Origin: Combretum micranthum
Taxonomy: Eukaryota; Streptophyta; Magnoliopsida; Myrtales; Combretaceae
NCBI GenBank assembly: GCA_024138025.1
Contig: JAMXBD010000582.1
Coordinates: 620,001-684,000 of the forward strand
DNA length: 64,000 nt
Direction of reading: 5' to 3'
This document shows positions 11,404 through 23,076 of the stretch, one piece after another (the first letter of the stretch is position 1; every line of letters begins with the position of its first letter). The position numbers and the translations under genes are program-made. Below the pieces are notes generated by a model that was given only the letters and a program-made list of their open reading frames with translations, was not told the origin of the DNA and did no database searches.

Positions 11404-12141
11404 TGACATAGAATCCTCAATAATTCTTCAATAAAAATAAGATCTTGACTCGATCTTAAATAAAAATCTAATATTGCCCTTTTTAGGGTTTTCAGTTTGA
11501 TGTAAAATTGAACAATTAAAGGGATATGAATGAAATCGTTGCTAAATGGATTCCACAAACAATTATAACAAACTGGTTTGTGTTTGAATTATAGATCGAT
11601 AGAACCATGATCTACAAAGCACTTATGATTCAATGAATCAAGAGATTCAAAAATGATGTTCACCACAAATCTATAAAACACAAGATTTAATAAGAACAAA
11701 TGATTAAAGAATAAATTTGTATCTCAATACAAACAACCACAATAGGTTTTCTCACACAAAAATGTGCTCTCAAAAGATAGGAAACAAGTATGTCCAAATA
11801 AATTAACAAAAGACCACATATATTAAGCCTAGGAAACCCTAAAGACATTAAAAGTCACCCAAAAGTAAGCTGAGGGCCTAAAAACACACTTGGGCGGCCT
11901 AAACACAAAATAAGAAAAAATAGAATAAGACTCGTCAAAAGAAGGCCGACAAGTAAGCCTATGGCTTAGAAATTTAGGCCGGCGGCTTTGACACTTAGGC
12001 CAGTGGCTTTGACACCTAAGCCGACAACTTAGGAGTCAGCCTATCTCCCTTGCACTGCCTATTTCGTTTCTTGAACTCGCTCCTTGTTGCTTTTCCTTTT
12101 TGTGTTCCTTTTTCGTGACTTAGGCAACATGATTCCTATCA
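11404..12141 (-). repeat. 5' LTR of element X
   Basis: This 738-bp LTR on the minus strand runs from TGATAGGAATCATG to ..CTATGTCA, followed by a decayed initiator-Met primer site (AATACCA on the plus strand, 11394-11400). The LTR of element Y starts with the similar TGATGGGAATCA. Imperfect repeats of about 21 bp with GGCTTTGACAC and TAGGCC words occur near 11960-12040. CCTCT at 12142-12146 is the candidate TSD. Its partner is beyond the missing 3' half. Confidence 0.7.
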
Positions 12142-12960
12142 CCTCTTGTAGAACAAAGCTAGCCCATGAAAACTCCGCACATTAGCCATTGACTCTGGGG
12201 TAGGCCATTCTATGATAGCCCTAATCTTGTCCCCATCAACTCGTACACTTGAACCAGAAACTACAAATCCCATAAAATTCACCTTTAGTTGACAGAAAGA
12301 ACATTTCTTAAGATTGCCAAATAATTTCTAATCCCGCTATATTGAAAAGACTGCTTGCAGATGATCTACATGGCTATCCAAATCACAGCTGTATATCAAA
12401 ATGTCAACGAAATAAACAACAACAAACCTGCCCAAGAAATCCTTCAAAACATGATTCATCAGACGCATGAATGTGCTAGCTGCGTTGGTCAGACCAAAAG
12501 GCATAACCATCCACTCATATAAGCTGTATCGAGTCTTAAAGGTAGTTTTCCACTCGTCTCCAACCCTCATATGTATCTAGTGATAACCACTCTTGAGGTC
12601 TACTTTAGAGAAAATTTGAGCTCCATTAAATTCATCCAGCATGTCATCAAGTTTAGGAATAGGATGCCTGTACTTAATGGTGATTTTATTGATAGCCCTA
12701 TTGTCGATGCACATGTGCCACGTACCATCCTTCTTTAGAACTAGAAGTACAGGAATAGCACATAGACTGGTACTCTCTCTAACAAATCCATGCTCCACAT
12801 GTCTCTTCAACTCTTGGCTTCATTGGGATTCATCTGATAAGTGGGCCTATTTGGCAAAACTACTCCAGGTTGTAAATCAATGGCATGCTCGATACCTCTC
12901 ATGGGTGGTAATCCTATAGGTAAATCTTCAGGAAAGATATCAGCAAACTCCTCCAACAAC
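12142..12960 (-). pseudogene. Element Y reverse transcriptase, truncated and inactive
   Basis: From the upstream end: [20 protein letters not shown], a frame break near 12810, then [20 protein letters not shown] and a [11 protein letters not shown] block. After a stop come [19 protein letters not shown], a [21 protein letters not shown] block and finally EWPTPESMANVRSFHGLA. This is the usual order of Ty3/gypsy RT motifs. The catalytic YFDD-type box reads YFVD, so the first of the two metal-binding aspartates is lost. The coding sequence ends at the junction with the LTR of X. RT copies element RNA into DNA in the cytoplasmic particle. Confidence 0.9.
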
Positions 12961-13544
12961 TACTTCACCGTAGAGGATACCTGTTCCTGGCTAACAATCT
13001 CCAACAAATACCTAACCTGCGACAAATATAAAGGATCCTCATCCTGAATAACCTCCTCAATCTCCTTCCAACCCACAAACAATGTTTTCTTCTTAGTAAC
13101 TTTACTAAGTTTTTTCTGGGTTTCTTGCACTTCAGCTGGTGTCATAGGATTCAATACAATCTGCCTTCCATCTTTTTGGAAGACATATGTGTTTCTAAAT
13201 CTATCATGCAACACCTTCCTATCAAACAACCATGGTCTCCCAAGTACTATATGAGAAGCACATATAGGTAATATATCACAAACGATCTCATCTTGATACT
13301 TCTCTCCAATGCTAAATGGAACTACAACCCTCTGAATCACATGTAAATTCCCTTGCTCATTCAACCAATGTAATTTATAAGGTTTAGGATGTTGAGTTGT
13401 AACCAATTTAAGCTTTTCAATAAGAGACGTAGCCACCAAATTGGTGCAACTTCTCCCATCTATAATAAGAGCACATAAATTACCCTTTACCCTATAAGAA
13501 ATATGAAATAGATTCTCTCTGTTCTTCCTCAGTAGAAGGAACAA
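12960..13544 (-). pseudogene. Element Y aspartic protease region
   Basis: An open stretch of 194 codons with IIDGRSCTNLVATSLIEKL (the family norm DGGS is here DGRS, a change in the active-site loop), PYKLHWLNEQG, VVPFSIGEKYQDEIVCDI and SHIVLGRPWLFDRKV. It is the same arrangement as in element X and in plant chromoviruses. It follows gag and precedes RT, as expected for a Gag-Pol polyprotein. The reading is separated from the preceding frame by a shift near 13500. Confidence 0.85.
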
Positions 13545-14819
13545 TAGTCATCACTTGCCTCAACACATTTATAGACAAATACTGGTCATCCCCTCTATCA
13601 CCATACACCTCAGCATCTGCATCCCCATAATATTCATCCAGAACTAGTAACAAATCTCTAGGTTCCCCTACCTTCTCTTCCTCCTCTTCATCATCACTCT
13701 CAACCTCCCTAATAGCCATCATCTGTCAGTTTAGGCACTGGGAAGCAATATGCCCCATGCCTAGACACTTGAAACACTTAATTTGGCAGGTTTTACCACC
13801 TGACAACCTAGCAACTTCTGTCCCCTTATTAGCACCGTACACTGTTTTCCCTTTGTCAACATTATCTTTCTCTCCTTTTGCATCCACACTAGTACTACTT
13901 TTATCAGCATTCTTATCAGATCCTCCTTTATCCACAATCTTACTATCAGAATTATAAGGTTTGGTTGAAGAACCAAACCTGCTATTAGTCGATCTATAAC
14001 GATTAGTTCGTCGCTGCCTCTCTACTTTAGTGCTAATCGGATGGCTTCCTCAAGAGTGCTATAGCGCTACAACTCAACTGTGCAAGAAATCTCATACTTC
14101 AGGCCCATGACAAACTTGGCCATCGTCTGCTCAGGGGGCTCAATAGTGCTACAACGGATCATCAGCGTTTCGAAGTCCTGCACATAAAAAGTTCATGCTT
14201 GTAATGTTCAGGAGCAAACCTCGGCTTAAGAATCCTCTTCATCTCCTGCCATGTTCTAATATCAACTTCACCATCCCTCCTTCGATTAGGAGTAAGATTT
14301 TTCCACCATAGGGCAGCATAGCCTGTGAACTCAATAGCATCCAATCTAATCCTTGTATGATCATCAATATCATAGCATTCAAACAAGCCTTCTATTTTAT
14401 CCTCCCAATCAAATAGTCATCAGCAGGACCACCTCCAATAAATGAGGGCATCTGCAATTTCACACACTCCAACCCTCTAGGCGGTCAGAACTCACGATTA
14501 TAGTGATAATTATCATCAAAATTGTCTCCTCTCCCCTCTCGATAAACCACATCACCTCTATACCTTCTTCCCCTATCGACTCTCCTCCTACTTCTTCTAT
14601 CCTAACTCCGTCAACAACAATGGAAGGTACTACCTATTGATTAACAACCGATGGTTATCTTGCGGCTATTTGTCTGACTTGTGTAATAAGATTAGTCATC
14701 ATAACTCGTAGTTCTTGTATTTGGTCCTCTACACATCTCCTTTCTCCTACAGTGCGATGACCTTATCTGCTACCAACTTAGCTATTGATATCATTCCCAT
14801 TCATGCTATCATTTGACAT
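13492..14819 (-). pseudogene. gag: Element Y gag with CCHC zinc knuckle
   Basis: Starts at the ATG 14819-14817 (MSNDSMNGNDINS, then a stop). The capsid-type block at 14386-14162 reads FTGYAALWWKNLTPNRRRDG and a KPRFAPEHYKHELF segment. After a frame break comes a helical part (FVMGLKYEISCTVELQRYS), and at 13935-13726 a Lys/Asp-rich linker followed by the knuckle CFKCLGMGHIASQC (CX2CX4HX4C). An acidic segment (VESDDEEEEEKVG) at 13722-13492 leads toward the protease. Several stops and frameshifts make it non-functional. It is homologous to gag of element X. Confidence 0.85.
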
Positions 14820-14914
14820 ATTTGTAAACCTTAATTTCACCACTCGTTAGACACAAGATTGAATTCAATAACAAACCTAAATTCACATACAAATTCTCCC
14901 TTCGTCGTAACCTA

Positions 14915-14927
14915 TGCTCTGATACCA
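14915..14927 (-). other. Primer-binding site of element Y (initiator tRNA-Met)
   Basis: On the minus strand it reads TGGTATCAGAGCA, complementary to the 3' end of plant initiator tRNA-Met, seven bases from the inner LTR end. It fixes the direction of the element. Confidence 0.9.
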
Positions 14928-14933
14928 AAAATA

Positions 14934-15803
14934 TGATATGTTTATGATAGGTAAGTCACAAGAAATTTGATCTCATAAATATGCAAAAACAATTAAGAAT
15001 TCAAAGAACAATGATAAAATAGCCCTACACTCTTGCTGGATATGATGCATCAGCAAAAGAATAGTCCTCTATGCTTTGTTGACATTACGCACAACAAACA
15101 CGATCATCGTCACTCGCCACAATCTATGATTAATAATAGTAATGAAAATCTGAGATAAAAACTCAAACTTGATATATTAACTATCCCAAAAGTTATGTTC
15201 TTTTCATAAAAAGAAAGTTTTATATATATAACTAAAGGAATTCTAAAAAACAAAAATGAAAAGACGATTTTTGACATCAAATGTTGGCAACTAGCAAATC
15301 TACAGCGGCGACGTAGGCACCGATGTTGAGGGATTCGTCAAAGAATGATGGAAACTGGAAAGACAAATGCTGGCGGCGTAGATGGATACATTAGAAAATA
15401 GTGTTCTATGAGTTTTGGCATTGAATGAACGCCGGCGATGTTGAGGGTTGATGTTGGCAGCGTAGACTCCGGCGTTACTAAATTTGAATCTGTGAATCTT
15501 CAAAGCTGGTTGAACACTAGCAGTATATCTAGTAACGCCGATGGTGTTGAATCTAATTTTGGCGGCGTTGAGGCAATGTAGTTCTTCAGCGATGGACTTG
15601 TCAAAAATCCTCTAGCTTCCTTTGTCAATATGCAAATATTTTGCATATTAAACTCAAAATCTGATCGTATTCGATAAGCTTGACTGCCTTATTCTTCATT
15701 CGATTCCAAACGACCACTCATTACTCTTGAAGTGAGATTCTGCGACCCTTTAGCTCGAGCATAAGTAATTGGTCCTGTAATCATAGTGGATTGATTCCCA
15801 TCA
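14934..15803 (-). repeat. 5' LTR of element Y
   Basis: About 870 bp, TGATGGGAATCAATC..CATATCA on the minus strand, directly upstream of the primer site. The inner part (15300-15600) is rich in GGCGGCGTAG and GATGTTGAGG words. The outer boundary is set by TG..CA ends and likeness to the LTR start of element X. Confidence 0.68.
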
Positions 15804-16423
15804 CAAACTATCTGAGTTCATCTTATGGTGATAGCAAGGATGGCGAAGACCAAGAGGATGGTTTAGCTCCATAAGAAGTTGACCAAGACTGACCCCTTGC
15901 TAATATAGCTGGCACATCCACAGTTGTTGGAAGAGAAGATCAAAGAGATGATGAGGACCTAGATAAGAAAATAGATGCTTACCATAAGGAAGAGGGAGGG
16001 GCTAAGATCATGGAGCATCATTTAAGTTTGATGCAGTAGGACACGCACCCCTACGATGTGCATGGACACCGATATTCATCCTACAGATGAGGAGGAGGAT
16101 GATTGATTCTCATAAGAGTGATTTCCTCGCTTTCACTCCTCCTTCTCTATTCTGATGTATTTGCATACTCTCACTCTTTTTTGTTTTAACTAACTTATTA
16201 ACCTTCTTATTTCTTTTTGGCTTGGCCTTGAATCATGATACAAGACTCCTTTAATTGGCTCCTTGACTTGTTCGTGCCACCAATCTAACCTTCATAGTGG
16301 TACCACTCCCTATCTTCTTTTAGTGCCTAACTTTCTTCGTTCTATTTTCTTTCCCTCTTTAAACTTTCATGATAGGACATTGAGGACAATGTCCAAAATA
16401 AGTGTAGGGGAGGGGAGTAGATA

Positions 16424-16443
16424 ATATATATATATATATATAT
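16424..16443. repeat. (TA)n microsatellite
   Basis: About ten TA units just after the first polypurine motif of the second Athila-like element. Confidence 0.85.
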
Positions 16444-17622
16444 AAGAAAAAGAGAACTAAGGATGTATGATATTTAGTGCTTAATTGCTTTATGATACTT
16501 AGTGCTTTGAGTATGGATATAACAAAAATGATCAAAATTTTTCAAAATTTTCCTTAACTTTATTTCTTAACAATTGAACTTTAAAATCATGAATTGCAAT
16601 TATTTTATGTTTCAATTCTAGGAATTGATGTTCTTTTGTGCAATCTCACTATACCTAGTTTGAATTATTGATTCTTAGTTAAAGTTATGAGATGGAATCT
16701 TTGTGAAATAATCTTACTACTATCTAATGATGGAATTTAGAGTTAGAATTAGACTTTGGGTCCTTAGTGAAATGTTAATGGGTTTAATTTCTAAACTCAC
16801 TAGGATGTATATTTTCATATCAAAAACTTTAAGAGCCCCTAAAATCCTTAGTGAAAGGGCAAATAAGATTTTTCACTTAGAATTCTCTCCTTAGTATCTT
16901 TTTGGAATTCATATATGATTCATTGAATAATAATAAGAAGAAGAAGAAGGCTGAAAAGAAGCAAGCAAAAACCCATCCAGAGAAAATAGAAAAGATGGAG
17001 GCAAAAACATCCCTTCTGAAGGCCAAATAATTAAATAATGTACCTAAATGATAAATTTAGTTGATATGGGCAGGTCTTGGTCCCTTAGAAGAGCAAAATT
17101 TTGACCCTGCTATCAATTTGAACCAAAGAAATAAAAAATTAACTCTTAACAAAAATTCCATTAAGAATTACAAAAAGGAGAGAAGCCTAAGGGAAATTTT
17201 GATGTAGCATACTTTTATTATGGGTTTTCGTGCTTAGAGAGATGGTTGATGGGATTATATGCTCTAAAGTGAGTAACTGAAGTAGGCTAAGTCTCTTTCT
17301 GCTCCATTTAACCTGGAGTTTAGTTTTTAACTTTGAAAGCTATTCTTAAATGGTAAGGGTAAATCTTAGTTTACTCTGATTAATTTTAGAAGATTGACTA
17401 TCGTATCATCGATACAATATTTCCATGATAGGGTGAGAGTCACATTCATAAGGATTGAGGAATAATATTGAGCTTAAAAGATTAAAGTTGAATGATGCTA
17501 ATTCTTTGAGCTAATTTTTATCTTGCAATTTCTTTCCCGATTGATGATGGGTTGAATTGTTATCAGTGTCCTCATTTATTTTAATGACTTGATTTGTTTT
17601 GCTAGAGGACAAGCAAGGAGTT

Positions 17623-17638
17623 AAGTGTGGAGGAAATG
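17623..17638 (+). other. Polypurine tract before the Athila-like 3' LTR
   Basis: The purine-rich AAGTGTGGAGGAAA lies immediately upstream of the TGTGATAATT LTR start and probably primes plus-strand DNA synthesis. Confidence 0.65.
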
Positions 17639-19144
17639 TGATAATTGTGTTAGCACCCTTCATTCTATGATGATTTGTATTATATTAAGTTGACATTTCA
17701 AGTGAAAATCATCTAGAATCGGTACTTAATCCCTTAAACTGTTAATTTCAGGAAAGTGGGAATTAAACATGATCAATTCAAGCAAATTTGACCAAGGAAA
17801 GAAGAAATAAATGTGATTATAACTTCATATGCTCCGCGACAATGGTGATAACATGAAGAGTTGATGAAGTAATACACTACGCCCTATATTGAACAGCGTA
17901 TGGATCAATTTGGAGATTATAGAGCACCACGTGTATGACCATGTCCATGGAGCGGGGCGTATCAACCTAGTTTTAATCACGGTATGCACCATGCCCATTG
18001 CCAAAGGGCATGGTGAGGCTCGTATCATGACCAGTACATATCACGCCTTCTGCCACGGCACGTGGTGAGGGACATGGCAAGTCACGTGTCCTTAGTTCAT
18101 TTCATTTTCCTAATACTTGAAGTTCCATAATGTTCCAATTTAGTTTCATAGTGTCCAAAATTAAGAGGGATGATGGGAGTTACGAATTTAGAAGTTAAAA
18201 AGGACAGATTTGAAAGGTAATTGGAAAAAAAAAAAAAGTGGTGATACAAATTTTGAGAAGATTTGTGAAGAACAACAAGTCAAGAAGACTTAGATTAAAG
18301 ATCCAACAACAATGAGCTTCATTTTTCAGGATGCATCATGAATCTTAATTTCTATTTTGAATATCATGTGTTATCCATAATTACTATGAAAGGGTAAAAG
18401 TTTAGATCTGGGTCTTGTTTGAATTTTATCTCTATCATGTGATGAGTATTGTTTTGAAATGGAATCTGATTGATATTCTTTTGTTCAATTACATGTCCTT
18501 AATCATTTATTAAATTTGTATATCCAGAATACAAGTTCATGTTTTGATTTTCATTTAAGTCCATTAAGAAATTGCTTCTATGAATAGATCTATGCGATTA
18601 ATGAGATCTAATTGTAATTCTAGAAATGGGATAGCAAGGATATTCTGTAATTGTTGAATATTTCAATGAGTTCATGTTCTTCATGCAATCTTAGGTTGCT
18701 GCTATTTAAGGAGATATCCTAATTGATTAACTTAGGATTAGATAAGTTGATAGATTCGAAAGAATTATTAATTTATTTAAGGAACTCAATAGCTTAAGAA
18801 CCCAATTGTAATAATATTTAATTTTCAAGGATTCCATGATGAGATGGATGTAGTACAAGACCTAACCTACCTTGATTTATTGATTCATATCTTGCTTGTT
18901 ATTCTTCATAATCTTTGTTTTCTAGTCTCTTAGTTAAATTATAGTTTTTAGGGTAGAAAACATCACTCTAATAAGGCAATTAGATAGTAGAAGAGAAGTA
19001 ATTATTAGTAATTATTCATTTCCCTATGGACAACCCCAATTTTAGCTATACAACACTTACGATAGGTACACTGCATATTGCCTTTTGTAGTAAGATTAAG
19101 AATGGGCTTTATAAATTTCAAAACTATGCTTAAAGGCAACATCA
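17639..19144 (+). repeat. 3' LTR of the second Athila-like element
   Basis: Starts TGATAATTGTGTTAGCACCC. Near the end it carries the CCCTATGGACAACCCC and GATAGGTACACTGCA words that also occur near the end of the LTR at 1446-2863. The exact end (about 19141-19144) is uncertain. The 17830-18090 part is richer in CpG and CACGTG words than the rest. Confidence 0.65.
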
Positions 19145-22100
19145 TCTTCTATACTTTGATAGAATTGAATAATGAAATCTTAGTAAATTAGAGTTGCTAA
19201 TTATTTAAGATTTAAACTTAGAATTAGGATTAGAATTAGTTACGTTTTTATGTTACTCAAAAGTATGCTCATTCCTTAAGAAACTTTAAGAGCCTTGTAA
19301 TATTTAATGAAAGAACAAATGAAATTTGTCTCATGATAGTCTTTCTTAAATTTAATAGTTTGGAAGTAAAATAATTTAATGATCTGAATTGTAAAAGTTT
19401 AGAAGTAGATCTCATAGACTTAAGTGATTAAACTCTTAGGGGTACCCACTTTAAGGAATAACACTTGTTGACTTAAGTGACAAGCTTGATATCATCAATT
19501 GAAAAATCCCTACATCGGTCATGAGAAAATTTTAAGAAAACTGAATAAAATTGAAATTGAATTTAAAGTGGTAGAGGGGGTTCTTTTGAAACCTATTAGT
19601 CTAAGTTCATCTGACCTGGGTTATACTAACTGAGGAAGCCATTCTAATTTGGTGAAAGAATATAAGCGATATAGACTCAAGTAAGTAAGTTTGTGGCACA
19701 CGTTCTTTTGATGGGATAATGTTTGTTAACTTAGGTGACGAATTTGTGATAATTTATTCAAAGCTTGCTACATGTGTCAAGAAGCTTCAATTTTTGTTTA
19801 ATTGAGGAGAAAAAAAGATAATGAAAAAAATAAAACTCTCATTTGAAATTAATGAATGTCACACTACGAGTGGTACCCTAAACGTGGCAATCCACCGTAC
19901 ACAATACTAAAGCCTATGAATGACTACCTTAGTCACGTGAAGACTTCCATATCATGGGAGTACATTACAACCAAGGGAACGCATCGGAGTAGCATAATTT
20001 ACATTGATTATAATTGAGTAACAAGGCAAGGAGAATACTTATCATAAAATATAAACATGGTAAATTACAATTCTTAGGGGTATATTCATCTATTGTCTTC
20101 AAATTAAAATAAATACACTTCTTAGAAATTCCCAAAATACTAACATAGCATACATTACATATAAGGAACCTTACAAAATAACTTTATCTTATATTCCCAT
20201 TGCCTTCATAAAAGTTTAACATCCTCCCATAACTTCCTTAATATCATGATCCTCGATTTATACCACGGGTATACCTGTTTTAACAAAATCTATGGGAGTA
20301 TAAGCTTATAACTACCTTAGTGAGGTATTCCTAAACATTCGCACCATGGTTTTAAACAAGTTCATTTAAATTTTCACACATATGTTATGCATACAATGCA
20401 ACAATTATGTGATTACACAAATATATATAGTTATATGAAAACTATATATAGAACGGATTTACCCCTCCATATCAAAGGTTAGGGAATTGGTGATGAAGAT
20501 CTGCAACCTTCTACTGCTGGTCCTCAGGTCCCTACCCAAAGTGTTCGGTTGGCTAGGCTCTAAACCTAGAGTCGCATTCCCTGGGCGATTTAGATTCTTT
20601 AGGAAGGAACATGGCTCGTGACCCACCACGATAACAGCCAATCCAACTCTACATATAGGAGTTGCAGCCTTTCGAAAGAGATGTGACTCGATGGATGCTA
20701 TGCGTGAGTGTTTTATTTTTCTTAAGCCAAATCTTATTAAGGTTTATTAGGGGGCAATCAATCATTTTGGCAAGCAATAAGCAATCATATAAGTAAGTAA
20801 ACAAGACACTTAAACGGGCAATTTGAAGTTGCGATATTCTTAATTCTCATTTCACACATAAGCATAGAATCACTATATACATATCCTCAAATTCCCTACA
20901 CATATCCATTTTTATCTTTTCTTAGTATGCTAATGCCATTACTTTACAAGCACAAGCAAGATAATGAAATTAAGAGGAATAACTCACTCGTCCATTTCGC
21001 AATCTTCTTAATCGTAGCAATCCTCAGGAAGGGTAATCTTGTATCCTTCATCACTTAGATAAAAGAAATGCTAGGGATGAGTATTTCAGAGAAATTCTAC
21101 TTAAACTATCTAATTCTATTTCACTATGTTCATCAAAATCGTATATAATGAAATTCTAATTTAAAATGGCCATAACTTGCTCATTTTAACTTGGAATTTC
21201 GCATATAATATACTGTTTTCTACCTATTCGAAAAGATCCAACCATTTCTAAGGTTATTTTTTTCATATAAGGTCATTTGGATTCCAAAACTATAGGGTAC
21301 ATATTCAAAACGAATATTTCTAGATTTTGCGAAACAATTTTTCCAACTCACCATCATTAAAAAATCTTTTAATAAAAATATAGATATATATATATATATA
21401 TAGATAAGCTCACTTTATATGCAAAAATTCTAATGGTAACGTCTCAACAATTTATTTCATGAAACAATTCATTTTGAAGTGTTAAAACTTAACTTAACAA
21501 ATTTCCTTTTTAAGTATTTTGAAGAAATTTTATATTTTCCTGGGTTATTATAAATGAGTATATTTTTATTTTATTTTCCTCACTCCTTTTTTCAAAACGA
21601 GTAAATTTTCCTTTAACTTTGGTCTTTTATAATTTCTACATTTAGTGATAAAAGATCAAAGTTATCAAAAGTCTATTAAGTTGTTAATAATCTATTTATA
21701 AATTTGCATTTAGAATGGTTTTAGAAAATGAGTCTTTTCTTTTTATATTTCTTTTTTAAAATATAAGTTCTTGTTTTCTAAAACTTGTTTTTTTATTTCC
21801 TCTACAAATTTTATTTGAAAAGAATCCTCTTTATTGATAAAATCCTTTGTTTTTGATCTTATCATATTTATATTCTTTGAAAATAAGTTCCTTCTTGAAA
21901 ATCATTATTTTTCCTAAGTGGGTTTATAACTTTATGGGTTGATTTTATCTTAACTTTGAACATTAGTTTGCTTGTTGGTTTTGTTATGGAGTTGAAAAGA
22001 GTTTAATCTTAAGCTTTTTGTGAAAACTTTGAATACTAACAAATTATTTTACTAAAACTTAGGTGACTATATTATAAAAAGAAGTGTTTATTTCTTAAGT

Positions 22101-22372
22101 TTCATTAGTAAAGCTATCTTTGTTATTTGAGAAAACTTTAAGAAAACTTGTATTACTTCAATTTCTATGTTGTTGATAATAACTCCATTATTTAATGACA
22201 AATAACATAATAGAAAATCTAGTTTTAAGTTTCTTTAATAAAGTAAAATTCTACTTTTAAATTTAGTTGAGACGATATCATTATGTAGATGCAAGTATTA
22301 TCAGCGTGTAAAATAAGAACATGAGAAAATACTAGAAACAAATAATAATGAGCAAGATAATAAAAATATCAA

Positions 22373-22449
22373 GTATTGGGAATCTTAGCTTCAAGGTATC
22401 CCGGTCAAGTATTGGGAGCCTTAGCTTCATGAAGGCATCCCGAGACTAA
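22373..22449 (-). repeat. Short tandem duplication inside LTR-B
   Basis: Two diverged copies of about 38 bp, each with TCAAGTATTGGGA..CTTAGCTTCA and a GGCATCCCG-type end. They duplicate the segment that follows hairpin 3 in the LTR's sense. LTR-A has a single copy. Confidence 0.7.
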
Positions 22450-23066
22450 GAATAGACTAGTTCCAAAAAGAATAAAGAAAATAAAGAAAGAGATGTTTTG
22501 ACTTGATATGGAAAAGTCTAAGACTGGAAAGACTAGTCTTAAAAGAGCATGAAATAAATAAATTGCAAAGCATGAAATTAAAGAAATAACAAGTGAGCTT
22601 ATATGCTTTAAAGATCATATATAAATACGTAAATATATTTAGTTAAATATGAATAAGAAATTAGCATAATAACAACAATAAAATCAACATATATAAGAAC
22701 ATAATAACAACATAACAAAAGTTGAATTTCATTGACAAGAACAAAACATGAACATTTTGTTGCTTTTACTACTCATATGAGTTTCAAAACAGCATCATAG
22801 TCATGTTAAGTTACATGACATGGGTAAATAAATAGTTGAAAGAAGTTTATCTAAAGTGTTTATGTGGTATGAAGATGGTAGATGAATGGGGTATTATGTG
22901 GGGTAGTGATATGTGGTAGATAGTTTGTGTATAAAGAATGATTTTTGTGAAGAATTGGTTTAAGAGAGTTTTGGTAGAAAGAAAATTTGGAAAGAGGATT
23001 TGTGAAGAGATTTGGGAGAGTTTTGGTAGTGAAATGAGTTGTGTGAAAGAATGAAAGACGAATGGG

Positions 23067-23076
23067 GTATTTATAG
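23067..23076 (-). promoter_or_regulatory. TATA box of LTR-B
   Basis: The minus strand reads CTATAAATAC at the position equivalent to the TATA box of LTR-A and LTR-D. Confidence 0.6.

Larger units (their letters stand above)
9632..12141 (-). mobile_element. Chromovirus-like element X, 5' part (LTR, gag, protease)
   Basis: Minus-strand order is LTR (12141-11404), decayed primer site (11400-11393), gag (11298-10235) and protease-like sequence (10234 to about 9632). The element stops abruptly against LTR-D at 9631. Its outer LTR end (TGATAGGAATC) abuts the reverse transcriptase of element Y exactly where Y's reading breaks off, so X probably inserted into Y. Reverse transcriptase, RNase H and integrase of X are not in the window. 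X and Y have near-identical gag architecture and related LTR ends, so they are the same lineage (CRM/Reina-type by memory of the gag and protease motifs). Confidence 0.78.
12142..15803 (-). mobile_element. Chromovirus-like element Y, 5' part (LTR, primer site, gag, protease, reverse transcriptase)
   Basis: Minus-strand order is LTR (15803-14934), initiator tRNA-Met primer site (14927-14915), gag (14819 to about 13726), protease (13544-12960) and reverse transcriptase (12960-12142). The reverse transcriptase is cut at the border of X's LTR. RNase H and integrase would lie beyond X and are not in the window. The outer LTR end at 15803 abuts an Athila-like 3' region, into which Y probably inserted. 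Many stops, frameshifts and catalytic changes show that the copy is dead. Confidence 0.82.
15804..19144 (+). mobile_element. Second Athila-like element, 3' end (end of coding region, 3' non-coding region, LTR)
   Basis: From 15804 to about 16105 there is decayed coding sequence with acidic blocks, ending TDEEEDD-stop. Two polypurine motifs follow, each after a GAGGACAA word, one at 16384-16416 (AAGTGTAGGGGAGGGG) and one at 17606-17636. Such GAGGACAA..AAGTTTGGGGG motifs are usual in the 3' region of plant Athila/Ogre-type elements. The 3' LTR starts at 17639. The left part of the element would lie beyond Y and outside the window. Confidence 0.7.

Noticed and set aside
16424..16443. TA-repeat tracts (also 21386, 27419 and 28014) as possible CRISPR or regulatory arrays
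   Set aside because: Plain dinucleotide microsatellites. No CRISPR array is expected or seen in plant nuclear DNA.
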